Counted from the first letter of the stretch, positions 1 through 5,141 are shown. The stretch is 6,913 nucleotides of DNA from Candidatus Parcubacteria bacterium (GCA_023142975.1 JAGLIN010000018.1:1-6913), one strand, 5' to 3'. Translations and numbers: made by a program. Notes: generated by a model not told the origin, from the sequence alone.

Positions 1-720
1 CGCGAGTTTGAATATTCCAAGCTAACAAAAAAACTTGTTCCGTTTGCGATGAATTATATAAGGTTGTGGGATAAAATTTCTGCGGACCGGCCAGATAAAT
101 ATATCGCCAACTCAAATTTTGTGGCATCAAGAATAAAAAAATACTATAATAAAAAGGCTATCGTTATTAACCCGCCAGTAAATACAAAAAAATTTCTCGT
201 TTCTAAAAACATAGAAGATTATTATTTAATGGTTGGTCGCGCGCTTCCTTATAAACGCTTTGACATTGTTGTTCAAGCATTTAATAAATTAAAATTGCCG
301 TTAAAAATAATCGGCAAGGGTCCAGAAATGAATAAGTTAAAAAAATACGCTAATAAAAATATTGAGTTCTTAGGACATCTGGGAGATAAAGAAATGAGTC
401 AATATTATTCAAAGTGCAAAGCATTTATTTTTCCTCCAGAAGAAGATTTTGGAATTACACCGTTAGAGGCAATGGCTTCAGGCCGTTCCGTGATAGCATT
501 TAAAGGCGGTGGCGCTCTTGAAACTGTAATAAAAAATAAAACTGGGATGTTTTTTGCAGAACAGACCCCGCAGTCAATTATAGAGGTTGTCAAAAATTTT
601 AATTCTGATAAATTTAATTCAGAAGAGATAAGAGAATACGCATTGGGATTTGATAAGGAGATATTTAAAAAGAAAATCGAGAAGTTTGTTGAAGAAGAAT
701 ATAAAAAAATAAATATTTAA
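1..720 (+). CDS. Glycosyltransferase family 4, WbaZ-like, 3' part
   Basis: The reading frame is open to the first base of the window (it starts R-E-F-E-Y-S-K-L), so the 5' end is missing; the ATG at 49 is internal. The 239 visible residues are the end of the N-terminal Rossmann domain and the whole C-terminal GT-B domain. Seen: RPDKYIANSNFVASRI then INPPVNTKKF, the usual linker of WbaZ-type mannosyltransferases; GRALPYKR near visible residues 79-86, the donor-diphosphate-binding Arg/Lys region; and EEDFGITPLEAMASGR, which holds the family EX7E pair (about E148 and E156) followed by GGGALE. Family members are about 350-390 residues, so roughly 120-150 are lost upstream. The enzyme should transfer a sugar, plausibly mannose, from a nucleotide sugar to a lipid-linked acceptor at the inner face of the membrane. 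It is probably the first visible gene of an operon with the Wzz and GT4 genes. The fold is certain; the sugar is inferred. Confidence 0.9.
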   Translation, partial: REFEYSKLTKKLVPFAMNYIRLWDKISADRPDKYIANSNFVASRIKKYYNKKAIVINPPVNTKKFLVSKNIEDYYLMVGRALPYKRFDIVVQAFNKLKLPLKIIGKGPEMNKLKKYANKNIEFLGHLGDKEMSQYYSKCKAFIFPPEEDFGITPLEAMASGRSVIAFKGGGALETVIKNKTGMFFAEQTPQSIIEVVKNFNSDKFNSEEIREYALGFDKEIFKKKIEKFVEEEYKKINI

Positions 721-729
721 ATAAACAAT

Positions 730-1335
730 ATGGAACTAAAAGAATATTTAAAAATCGTCAAGAAAAATTTTAAACTGATTATAACTATCGGTATCATTAC
801 CGCTGTGTCTGCTTTCGCGTTTTCAGTCGCGCAACCAGTTAAATATGAAACATCTTTATCTCTATCAATAATTAAGGACAAAACGCAAATGACTGATGAT
901 TTTAAATACAATGGATATTACGCTCTCCAGACTAGCGAAATAATAGCAAATTCTATAGAACAATGGTTTAAAAGCCCAGAAACGGTAGACGCGATTTATA
1001 GAAGAGCGCAAGTTGATTCAGAATTTGAAAATATAAAAAGCTATGCAAAAAAATTTACTGCTAAAAAAATGTCCTCGCAATATGTGGAAGTAAAGTTTAA
1101 AAGCGGCACAAGAGAAGAAGCGGAAAGAATTTCAACAGCTACTGTGGAAATAATAAATAATAAAACTGAAAAATTAAAAGAAATCAGTGAACAAGAAGTA
1201 TCCTTTTCGGTAAGCAGTGAAAACCCAGTGATAGTTGAAAGCAAGGCAGATGTGTTTTTAAATTCAATTATTGGATTAATCTCAGGATTAGCGTTGGGAA
1301 TTTTTGTTGTTTTTTTAAGAAGGTATTTATTGTAA
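730..1335 (+). CDS. Wzz-like polysaccharide chain-length / co-polymerase protein
   Basis: A 201-residue protein with the Wzz plan: a short cytoplasmic start (MELKEYLKIVKKNFKL), membrane helix 1 at about 15-34, an extracytoplasmic region of about 140 residues, and membrane helix 2 at about 176-196, ending FLRRYLL. The segment VKYETSLSLSI just after helix 1 is typical of the Wzz domain (Y-x-A/T-x-x-x-L-x-I). It is shorter than classical Wzz (about 320 residues), lacks the long coiled coil and carries no C-terminal BY-kinase, so it resembles YveK/CapA-type subunits. The expected role is control of polymer length or export of a surface glycan with a Wzy-type polymerase, which is not in the window. 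It begins 9 bases after the upstream glycosyltransferase; there is no Shine-Dalgarno before the ATG. No better start is visible. The Wzz call is strong; its exact function here is inferred. Confidence 0.85.
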   Translation: MELKEYLKIVKKNFKLIITIGIITAVSAFAFSVAQPVKYETSLSLSIIKDKTQMTDDFKYNGYYALQTSEIIANSIEQWFKSPETVDAIYRRAQVDSEFENIKSYAKKFTAKKMSSQYVEVKFKSGTREEAERISTATVEIINNKTEKLKEISEQEVSFSVSSENPVIVESKADVFLNSIIGLISGLALGIFVVFLRRYLL

Positions 1336-1354
1336 TTTTTAAATTAAAATTATC

Positions 1355-2506
1355 ATGATTGTCGGGATTGACATTAGAATGCTGGCGAGAGGAACGAGAA
1401 CTGGTGTTGAGGAGTATACAACAAATTTTCTCGCAAATATGCTTAGCTTAAATAAGAATATTGAATATAAGCTTTTTTACAATGGATATAAAAAAATTGA
1501 ACTTGATTGTGACTGGTTAAAATTTCCAAATGTTGAACTTAAGCAATACAGAATTCCAAATAGATTTTTAGATACTTCTTTATATTTTTTTAATTATCCA
1601 AAAATAGATAAACTATTAAAAGAGGTTGATGTGTTTTTTTCACCGCATATATTTCTATCGTCGGTGTCGAAAAAATGCAAAAGCGTGATGACTTTTCATG
1701 ATCTTAGTTTTGAAAAATATCCGGAGTTTTATTCTGCCAGCAAAAATTACTGGCATTTTTCGATGAATCCCAAAAAACAAGCGCGTAAGACGGACAAAAT
1801 AATAGCTGTTTCAGAATCAACGAAAAATGATTTGGTCGGATTATATAATATTAACCCTGGAAAAATAAAAGTGATTTATTCGGGAATCAATTCAGTATCC
1901 AGTATTCAGTATTCAGTATTCAGTATTTCTAAAATTAAGAAAAAATATAATTTGCCAGAAAAATATATCTTGTATTTGGGAACATTGGAACCGCGCAAGA
2001 ATATTGTCGGATTAATTAAAGCTTTTGAGATGTTTAAACGAAGGCGACATTCGCGAATGTCGCCTGCAGAAAACTATAAATTAGTTATTGCTGGGTCTAA
2101 AGGCTGGCTTTACGGGGATATTTTTAAAACAGTAAAAAATTCGCCAGTAAAAAATGATATAATTTTTACGGGATTTATTGACGATGAAGACAAATCAATT
2201 TTATACAGCCAGGCTGAACTTTTTGTTTACCCCTCTTTTTATGAAGGCTTTGGTTTTCCTCCGCTTGAAGCAATGGTTTGTGGAACTCCCGTGATAACCT
2301 CAAACTTTTCATCTTTACCAGAAGCTGTTGGGGATGCGGCTATTATGATCAATCCTTATAATTTAGATGAGCTTTATAGAGCTATGGAAACGGTTTTAAA
2401 TGATGATAAATTAAAAGATACTTTGATTAAAAGGGGATTTGAACAGACAAAAAAATTCTCCTGGCAAAAATGCGCAAGAGAGACGCTAGATTTTATTTTG
2501 GAATAA
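1355..2506 (+). CDS. Glycosyltransferase family 4, MtfB-like
   Basis: A complete 383-residue GT-B glycosyltransferase. Seen in order: the N-terminal strand and glycine loop MIVGIDIRMLARGTRTGVEEY; TFHDLSF around H115-D116; AVSESTKNDL at 151-160, the start of the interdomain linker; YLGTLEPRKN at 207-216, with the donor-phosphate Arg/Lys; and YPSFYEGFGFPPLEAM at 292-307, with the EX7E pair E297/E305. It resembles MtfB/WbpY-type mannosyltransferases, which extend O-antigen chains with GDP-mannose, but the sugar cannot be read from sequence. It starts 19 bases after the Wzz gene, without a Shine-Dalgarno. Two insertions are odd: a heptanucleotide tandem repeat (residues about 180-192, SIQYSVFSIS) and a perfect GC-rich palindrome (residues about 230-237, RRRHSRMS). 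Both fall in surface loops where the paralogue at 3751 has unrelated sequence, so the enzyme is probably active. The 3' end of the gene is duplicated at 2801-2823. Confidence 0.93.
   Translation: MIVGIDIRMLARGTRTGVEEYTTNFLANMLSLNKNIEYKLFYNGYKKIELDCDWLKFPNVELKQYRIPNRFLDTSLYFFNYPKIDKLLKEVDVFFSPHIFLSSVSKKCKSVMTFHDLSFEKYPEFYSASKNYWHFSMNPKKQARKTDKIIAVSESTKNDLVGLYNINPGKIKVIYSGINSVSSIQYSVFSISKIKKKYNLPEKYILYLGTLEPRKNIVGLIKAFEMFKRRRHSRMSPAENYKLVIAGSKGWLYGDIFKTVKNSPVKNDIIFTGFIDDEDKSILYSQAELFVYPSFYEGFGFPPLEAMVCGTPVITSNFSSLPEAVGDAAIMINPYNLDELYRAMETVLNDDKLKDTLIKRGFEQTKKFSWQKCARETLDFILE
1894..1928 (+). repeat. Heptanucleotide tandem repeat (AGTATTC)n
   Basis: Five consecutive 7-base units lie inside the glycosyltransferase gene: AGTATCC, three copies of AGTATTC, then AGTATTT. 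The four preceding bases (ATTC, 1890-1893) fit a worn sixth copy. Because 7 is not a multiple of 3, gain or loss of a single unit shifts the reading frame; only changes of three units preserve it. The encoded stretch (SIQYSVFSIS) replaces a linker that in the paralogue at 3751 has the same length but unrelated residues. Confidence 0.9.
2042..2065. repeat. Perfect 24-bp palindrome inside a glycosyltransferase gene
   Basis: The half-site AGGCGACATTCG is followed immediately by its exact reverse complement CGAATGTCGCCT. The element is 14/24 G+C in a gene of about one third G+C, and it is read in frame as part of RRRHSRMSPA. Compared with the paralogue at 3751, the loop carrying it is about six residues longer between the KAF helix and the YKLV/YQLV strand, which fits insertion into an older gene. 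It resembles small palindromic elements inserted in frame into genes, such as Rickettsia RPEs, but no second copy is present in the window. Confidence 0.85.
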
Positions 2507-2511
2507 AAAAA
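2489..2511 (+). repeat. Direct repeat, copy 1 (3' end of glycosyltransferase gene)
   Basis: A 23-base stretch covering the last codons (D-F-I-L-E), the TAA stop and the following A-run of the glycosyltransferase gene. It recurs without mismatch at 2801-2823. The bases on either side differ (cta before copy 1, ttg before copy 2; t after copy 1, g after copy 2). The two copies bracket the small minus-strand membrane-protein gene with its own promoter and terminator. Confidence 0.85.
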
Positions 2512-2535
2512 TAGCAGTAAACATTTGAATACTGC
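2505..2535 (-). terminator. Rho-independent terminator of the 64-aa gene
   Basis: On the minus strand a hairpin with 6-bp stem GCAGTA/TACTGC (2514-2519 with 2530-2535; 10-base loop) is followed by TATTTTTTTATTC. The stem is short, but the U-tract is good and it lies 6 bases beyond the stop of the minus-strand gene. On the plus strand no U-tract follows, so it is unlikely to end the glycosyltransferase transcript efficiently. Confidence 0.55.
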
Positions 2536-2541
2536 CAATAT

Positions 2542-2736
2542 TTAATTGCATAGCAACATTAAGGGAAATACTGTTATAAGACTAACTCCAATATATTCTG
2601 GATACAACATTCCCATAAAAAATGCTGTTGATAAAGTAACGAAGAAAAACAACCATATAATTTTCTTTGTTACCCTAAATATTCTCTTGATTGTTGGACT
2701 GAGATATCTTTTTTGTATTATTATGACATCCATCAT
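2542..2736 (-). CDS. Small membrane protein, two helices, unknown family
   Basis: I do not recognise this family. From the chosen start it is 64 residues: a basic N-terminus (MMDVIIIQKRYLSPTIKRIF, then RVTKK), a hydrophobic helix at about 26-44 (IIWLFFFVTLSTAFFMGML), a short PEYIG turn and a second hydrophobic stretch at about 49-63. The positive residues before helix 1 suggest a cytoplasmic N-terminus. The frame is open 11 codons further up to an ATG at 2769, but that ATG lies upstream of the predicted -10 box and transcript start. The Shine-Dalgarno AGGAGAG (2746-2740) points to the ATG at 2736 or the next one at 2733. A promoter, ribosome site and terminator all fit this strand, which makes it a better candidate than the opposite-strand frame across the same bases. 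Function unknown. Confidence 0.6.
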   Translation of the reverse strand: MMDVIIIQKRYLSPTIKRIFRVTKKIIWLFFFVTLSTAFFMGMLYPEYIGVSLITVFPLMLLCN

Positions 2737-2753
2737 TATCTCTCCTAATAAAA

Positions 2754-2782
2754 ATAATAAACCAATCAATTATATAAGTCAA
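2754..2782 (-). promoter_or_regulatory. Sigma70-like promoter for the 64-aa gene
   Basis: Reading the minus strand: -35 TTGACT (2782-2777), 17-base spacer, -10 TATTAT (2759-2754). The Shine-Dalgarno AGGAGAG begins 7 bases after the -10 box, so the 5' leader would be very short, about 12 bases. The -35 region shares the 16 bases TATTTTTTCTTGACTT with the promoter of the phosphatidyltransferase gene (3494-3479). Confidence 0.6.
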
Positions 2783-2800
2783 GAAAAAATAATATTTTTG

Positions 2801-2823
2801 GATTTTATTTTGGAATAAAAAAA
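2801..2823 (+). repeat. Direct repeat, copy 2 (duplicate of glycosyltransferase 3' end)
   Basis: Identical over 23 bases to 2489-2511, starting GATTTTATTTTGG and ending in the A-run. Here it encodes nothing in the annotated genes, and its A-run serves as the U-tract of the phosphatidyltransferase terminator on the minus strand. The period between copies is 312 bases. If the segment 2512-2823 were removed, the glycosyltransferase gene would end intact, next to the 2823-2840 hairpin. Confidence 0.85.
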
Positions 2824-2840
2824 GTGGTTTGTTAACCACT
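2816..2840 (-). terminator. Rho-independent terminator of the phosphatidyltransferase gene
   Basis: A 7-bp perfect stem AGTGGTT/AACCACT (2823-2829 with 2834-2840) with a 4-base loop is followed on the minus strand by a run of seven T. The stop codon of the gene (2834-2832) lies at the stem-loop junction, so the last codons (N-S-G) form half of the terminator stem. Confidence 0.8.
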
Positions 2841-3422
2841 ATTCTGTTTTAATTTTTTTCTGATAAATTGCATTCTCTGCAATACTGTAAAATGTGTCAA
2901 AAACGCCACCGATAAAATAGCATAATTCATACATCCAAATATTGCCCCAATTATAATCAATCCAGTTCTTGCTGGACGGTCTGCAATTCCTATTGTTATT
3001 TTTTCGTTTATTACGCTTTCTCCCTTGGCTCTTGTGTAGCTTACCATAATTGAACCAACTATGGCAGAAAATCCCACTAGGAACCATAAAGCACTGAGAT
3101 TAAACGAATAGCCCCACATAATCCCAATCATTATCGCTGTATCGGAATAACGATCGCTTACTGAATCTAAAACTTCTCCAAACTCAGTTTCTCTATCACT
3201 TGCCTTTGCAACAGCTCCATCAAGCAGATCAAGAAATCCACTTATGAACATGCATACTACGGCATAGATAATTTCCCCGAGCGCAAATGATAATCCTGCT
3301 AGTAAAGCAAATAATAATCCCAATAAAGTTAACGTATTTGGGTTTATCTGCGGTGGTAGCTTTTTCGCAATAGAGACAACAAGCTTTCTTGCTCTTTTAT
3401 AAAATTCATCTTTTGATGACAA
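2832..3422 (-). CDS. CDP-alcohol phosphatidyltransferase family protein
   Basis: A 196-residue integral membrane enzyme. The family signature D-x2-D-G-x2-A-R-x8-G-x3-D-x3-D is present as DLLDGAVAK...G...D...D with D65, D68, G69, A72, G82, D86 and D90; the usual Arg is Lys73. The aspartates bind the metal ions and CDP-alcohol. The segments INPNTLTLLGLL, DSVSDRYSD, SYTRAKGE and GIADRPAR look most like the inositol-phosphate-using branch (archaetidylinositol- or phosphatidylinositol-phosphate synthases), though phosphatidylglycerophosphate synthase cannot be excluded. About six hydrophobic helices follow the amphipathic N-terminus. The start codon is TTG: GGAGGA (3435-3430) lies 7 bases upstream, while the nearer ATG at 3429 is in another frame and stops after seven codons. 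It is transcribed alone, convergent to the upstream polysaccharide operon. It would make a phospholipid head group or lipid anchor. Confidence 0.88.
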   Translation of the reverse strand: MSSKDEFYKRARKLVVSIAKKLPPQINPNTLTLLGLLFALLAGLSFALGEIIYAVVCMFISGFLDLLDGAVAKASDRETEFGEVLDSVSDRYSDTAIMIGIMWGYSFNLSALWFLVGFSAIVGSIMVSYTRAKGESVINEKITIGIADRPARTGLIIIGAIFGCMNYAILSVAFLTHFTVLQRMQFIRKKLKQNSG

Positions 3423-3457
3423 GGATCATTCCTCCATTCTTTTTTGTCCTTGATTAA

Positions 3458-3485
3458 ATACTAATCTAATTTAAAATAAAGTCAA
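3458..3485 (-). promoter_or_regulatory. Promoter for the phosphatidyltransferase gene
   Basis: Minus strand: -35 TTGACT (3485-3480), 16-base spacer, -10 TAGTAT (3463-3458, 4 of 6 consensus). The -35 box begins right after the U-tract of the terminator of the preceding minus-strand gene, so the two units are back to back. The Shine-Dalgarno GGAGGA at 3435-3430 and the TTG start at 3422 follow. Confidence 0.5.
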
Positions 3486-3486
3486 G

Positions 3487-3507
3487 AAAAAATAGCTTTT
3501 CAGCTAT
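3487..3507 (-). terminator. Rho-independent terminator of the 61-aa gene
   Basis: Minus strand: 6-bp stem ATAGCT/AGCTAT (3507-3502 with 3497-3492) closed by the stable tetraloop GAAA and followed by TTTTT. It lies 17 bases past the stop codon of the 61-residue gene and immediately before the promoter of the phosphatidyltransferase gene. Confidence 0.75.
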
Positions 3508-3524
3508 ATTATTTTAAATTCTTT

Positions 3525-3710
3525 TTAGGAGCGACGACCTGGTATCAATAAAAATAATGGTATCAAGGTCATCCCAATTATTGTTATTCCTCCAAGTTTT
3601 ATTTTTCCAGCGACAGATAATATCTCTTTTAATAAATCTGACACACTAACAAATACTATAGTTAGCATTAAAAAATAAAACATTAACACTCCTATTATAT
3701 ATTCTCTCAT
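3525..3710 (-). CDS. Small membrane protein, two helices, unknown family
   Basis: I do not recognise this family. It has 61 residues: helix 1 at about 4-24 (YIIGVLMFYFLMLTIVFVSV), a short amphipathic linker (SDLLKEILSVAGKIKLGG, about 23-41) and helix 2 at about 42-57 (TIIGMTLIPLFLLIP), ending GRRS. The helical-hairpin layout with a basic tail resembles many small inner-membrane proteins but points to no function. Support that it is real: a near-consensus promoter, AGAGGA 7 bases before the ATG, and a GAAA-loop terminator just after the stop. The plus-strand gene at 3751 diverges from it, only 40 bases away. It has the same general plan as the 64-residue protein at 2542-2736, but no clear residue similarity is visible. 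Confidence 0.65.
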   Translation of the reverse strand: MREYIIGVLMFYFLMLTIVFVSVSDLLKEILSVAGKIKLGGITIIGMTLIPLFLLIPGRRS

Positions 3711-3729
3711 TTATTATTCCTCTTAAAAA

Positions 3730-3757
3730 ATTATAAACATAATTCATACTATGTCAA
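3730..3757 (-). promoter_or_regulatory. Near-consensus sigma70 promoter for the 61-aa gene
   Basis: Minus strand: perfect -35 TTGACA (3757-3752), 16-base spacer, perfect -10 TATAAT (3735-3730). It is the strongest promoter match in the window. Its -35 box lies over codons 1-3 of the plus-strand glycosyltransferase gene starting at 3751, so polymerase bound here would cover that gene's start. Confidence 0.8.
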
Positions 3758-4890
3758 CTAAATCCAAAAAATATAAAATCGGCATTGACGCGCGGATGTA
3801 TGGGTATGCGCAGACGGGGATTGGAAATTATATCCGTCATTTGCTCAAATATATTTTTGAATTAGACAAAGAAAATAACTATGTCATTTTTTTGTTGCCC
3901 GAAGAGTATGATAATTTTGAGTTGCCAAATGAAAGAATAAGAAAAATAAAAGTTTCCGCAAAATGGTATGGATGGAAAGAACAGTTTTTATTTCCAATTG
4001 AGTTATATAAAGAAAATTTGGATTTAATGCATTTTACGCATTTTAATTCACCAGTTTTATATTTTAAAAAATCAATAGTTACCATTCATGATGTCACCCC
4101 ATATTTCTTCCCTGGACATAAAATGAAATCCGTCATAAGAAAGATCGGATTTAGAACGGTATTTTTTTCATCAGTTAAGAAAGCGTCAAAAGTTATCGCG
4201 GTTTCCAAAAACACAAAGATTGATATTGTTAAGCATTTTAAAATTAAAAAAAATAAAATCGATGTAATTTATGAGGGAGCTGATGGTCAGTTTAAAGTAA
4301 TTAACAATAATCAAAAAATCACTGAAATTAAAAAAAAATATAATATAACAAAACCGTTTATTTTTTACACTGGCGTATGGAGAAATCATAAAAATTTAGT
4401 TGGACTGGTTAAGGCTTTTGGTATCCTGAAAAATAAATATAAATTAAATTACCAGCTCGTGTTAGGTGGCAAAGAAGATCCGTATTATCCGGAAGTAAGA
4501 AAAACATGGGAAAAATTAAAATTAGAAAAAGAAATAATCAGAACTGGATTTATAAAACAAGAAGAGCTGTCGCTGTTTTATAATGCCGCGGAAATTTTTG
4601 TTATACCCTCTTTTTATGAAGGCTTTGGACTTATCGGGCTTGAAGCTATGTCCTGTGGAACTCCCGTTGTCTCGTCAGATAAAACCAGTTTGCCTGAAGT
4701 TCTGGGCGATGCGGCAATATATTTTAATCCAAACAACCCAGAAGAAATGGCCGAAAAAATGAAATTGGTTCTAACTGATAAAAAGTTGTATAATGAATTG
4801 AGAGAAAAGGGGTTTAAGCAGGTTGAAAAATACAGCTGGGAAAGGATGGGGGGAGAGACGATAGAGATTTATGATAATATTTTAAGATAA
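3751..4890 (+). CDS. Glycosyltransferase family 4, MtfB-like (second paralogue)
   Basis: A complete 379-residue GT-B enzyme, paralogous to the gene at 1355. Seen: KIGIDARMYGYAQTGIGNY at 9-27 (N-terminal strand and glycine loop), TIHDVTPYFFPGH at 111-123, KVIAVSKNTKIDI at 147-159, FYTGVWRNHKN at 205-215 with the donor-phosphate Arg/Lys, and IPSFYEGFGLIGLEAM at 285-300 with the EX7E pair E290/E298. PEVLGDAAIYFNP matches PEAVGDAAIMINP of the paralogue. It lacks both the palindrome and the heptad repeat found there. It should transfer a hexose from a nucleotide sugar to a growing lipid-linked glycan on the cytoplasmic face. No Shine-Dalgarno precedes the ATG and I see no convincing plus-strand promoter. 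It is flanked on both sides by minus-strand genes, so it must be transcribed from its own start or by read-through. Confidence 0.93.
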   Translation: MSTKSKKYKIGIDARMYGYAQTGIGNYIRHLLKYIFELDKENNYVIFLLPEEYDNFELPNERIRKIKVSAKWYGWKEQFLFPIELYKENLDLMHFTHFNSPVLYFKKSIVTIHDVTPYFFPGHKMKSVIRKIGFRTVFFSSVKKASKVIAVSKNTKIDIVKHFKIKKNKIDVIYEGADGQFKVINNNQKITEIKKKYNITKPFIFYTGVWRNHKNLVGLVKAFGILKNKYKLNYQLVLGGKEDPYYPEVRKTWEKLKLEKEIIRTGFIKQEELSLFYNAAEIFVIPSFYEGFGLIGLEAMSCGTPVVSSDKTSLPEVLGDAAIYFNPNNPEEMAEKMKLVLTDKKLYNELREKGFKQVEKYSWERMGGETIEIYDNILR

Positions 4891-4918
4891 AAAAAGGAAA
4901 ATGAATATTCATTTTCCT
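4889..4918 (-). terminator. Rho-independent terminator of the 66-aa gene
   Basis: A perfect 24-bp inverted repeat with half-site AGGAAAATGAAT (4895-4906 with 4907-4918), followed on the minus strand by a run of seven T and ATC. The stop codon TGA of the minus-strand gene (4911-4909) is inside the hairpin, as in the phosphatidyltransferase terminator. On the plus strand it starts 5 bases after the glycosyltransferase stop but has no U-tract there. Confidence 0.75.
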
Positions 4919-5109
4919 GGGAAGTTGTCATTGAATTCTTTTTCTATATCTATATCTTCAGTCAAGGCTACTTCGCCTGTTGAAGAAGATAGAATATTTT
5001 CCTTTGCTTCTTCCTTCATTTTTTTGAATCTTCTTTTGTATCTGAAATAACTTTCAACGGATGCAATCAAAAGACCCAAGGCTATTCCTATAAGAAATCC
5101 TACTGTCAT
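4909..5109 (-). CDS. Small single-helix membrane protein, unknown family
   Basis: I do not recognise this family. It has 66 residues: an N-terminal membrane helix at about 2-18 (TVGFLIGIALGLLIASV) with small-residue spacing (GxxxGxxxG), a basic amphipathic stretch at about 20-38 (ESYFRYKRRFKKMKEEAKE) that could form a short coiled coil, and an acidic tail (TEDIDIEKEFNDNFPGK). The positive residues after the helix suggest the tail is cytoplasmic. The start is set by AAGGAG (5125-5120), 10 bases upstream of the ATG; its context AGGAGAGATAA is identical to that of the 64-residue gene. It has its own extended -10 promoter and a terminator that includes its stop codon. It stands alone between a glycosyltransferase gene and the DUF4012 gene, both on the other strand. 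Function unknown. Confidence 0.7.
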   Translation of the reverse strand: MTVGFLIGIALGLLIASVESYFRYKRRFKKMKEEAKENILSSSTGEVALTEDIDIEKEFNDNFPGK

Positions 5110-5141
5110 TTGTTTATCTCTCCTTAATCTCTTTTATAAAA

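Noticed and set aside
405..1244. Minus-strand open frames at 405-593, 717-911 and 1041-1244
   Set aside because: They are shadows of the first glycosyltransferase and the Wzz gene, with no ribosome sites and no sensible protein features.
1894..1928. CRISPR-like array
   Set aside because: The units are 7 bases and directly abut each other with no spacers; the stretch is a simple tandem repeat within a coding gene.
2514..2535. Hairpin as terminator of the plus-strand glycosyltransferase operon
   Set aside because: The stem is followed on the plus strand by CAATATTTAATT, not a U-tract; the T-run is on the minus-strand side.
2736..2769. Longer start (ATG at 2769) for the 64-residue gene
   Set aside because: The extra codons run through the predicted -10 box, transcript start and Shine-Dalgarno, and no ribosome site precedes that ATG.
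2546..2818. Plus-strand open frame of 90 codons ending L-D-F-I-L-E
   Set aside because: It is antisense to the small minus-strand gene, has no Shine-Dalgarno, and its ending is only the duplicated 3' end of the glycosyltransferase gene. The expression signals in this stretch are on the minus strand.
2839..3087. Minus-strand open frame of 82 codons
   Set aside because: It lies in another frame of the phosphatidyltransferase gene, which has full family motifs across the same bases.
3406..3429. Seven-codon frame M-I-L-V-I-K-R before the phosphatidyltransferase, possible leader peptide
   Set aside because: Its ATG directly abuts the GGAGGA site, too close for initiation; the same site is well placed for the TTG start at 3422.
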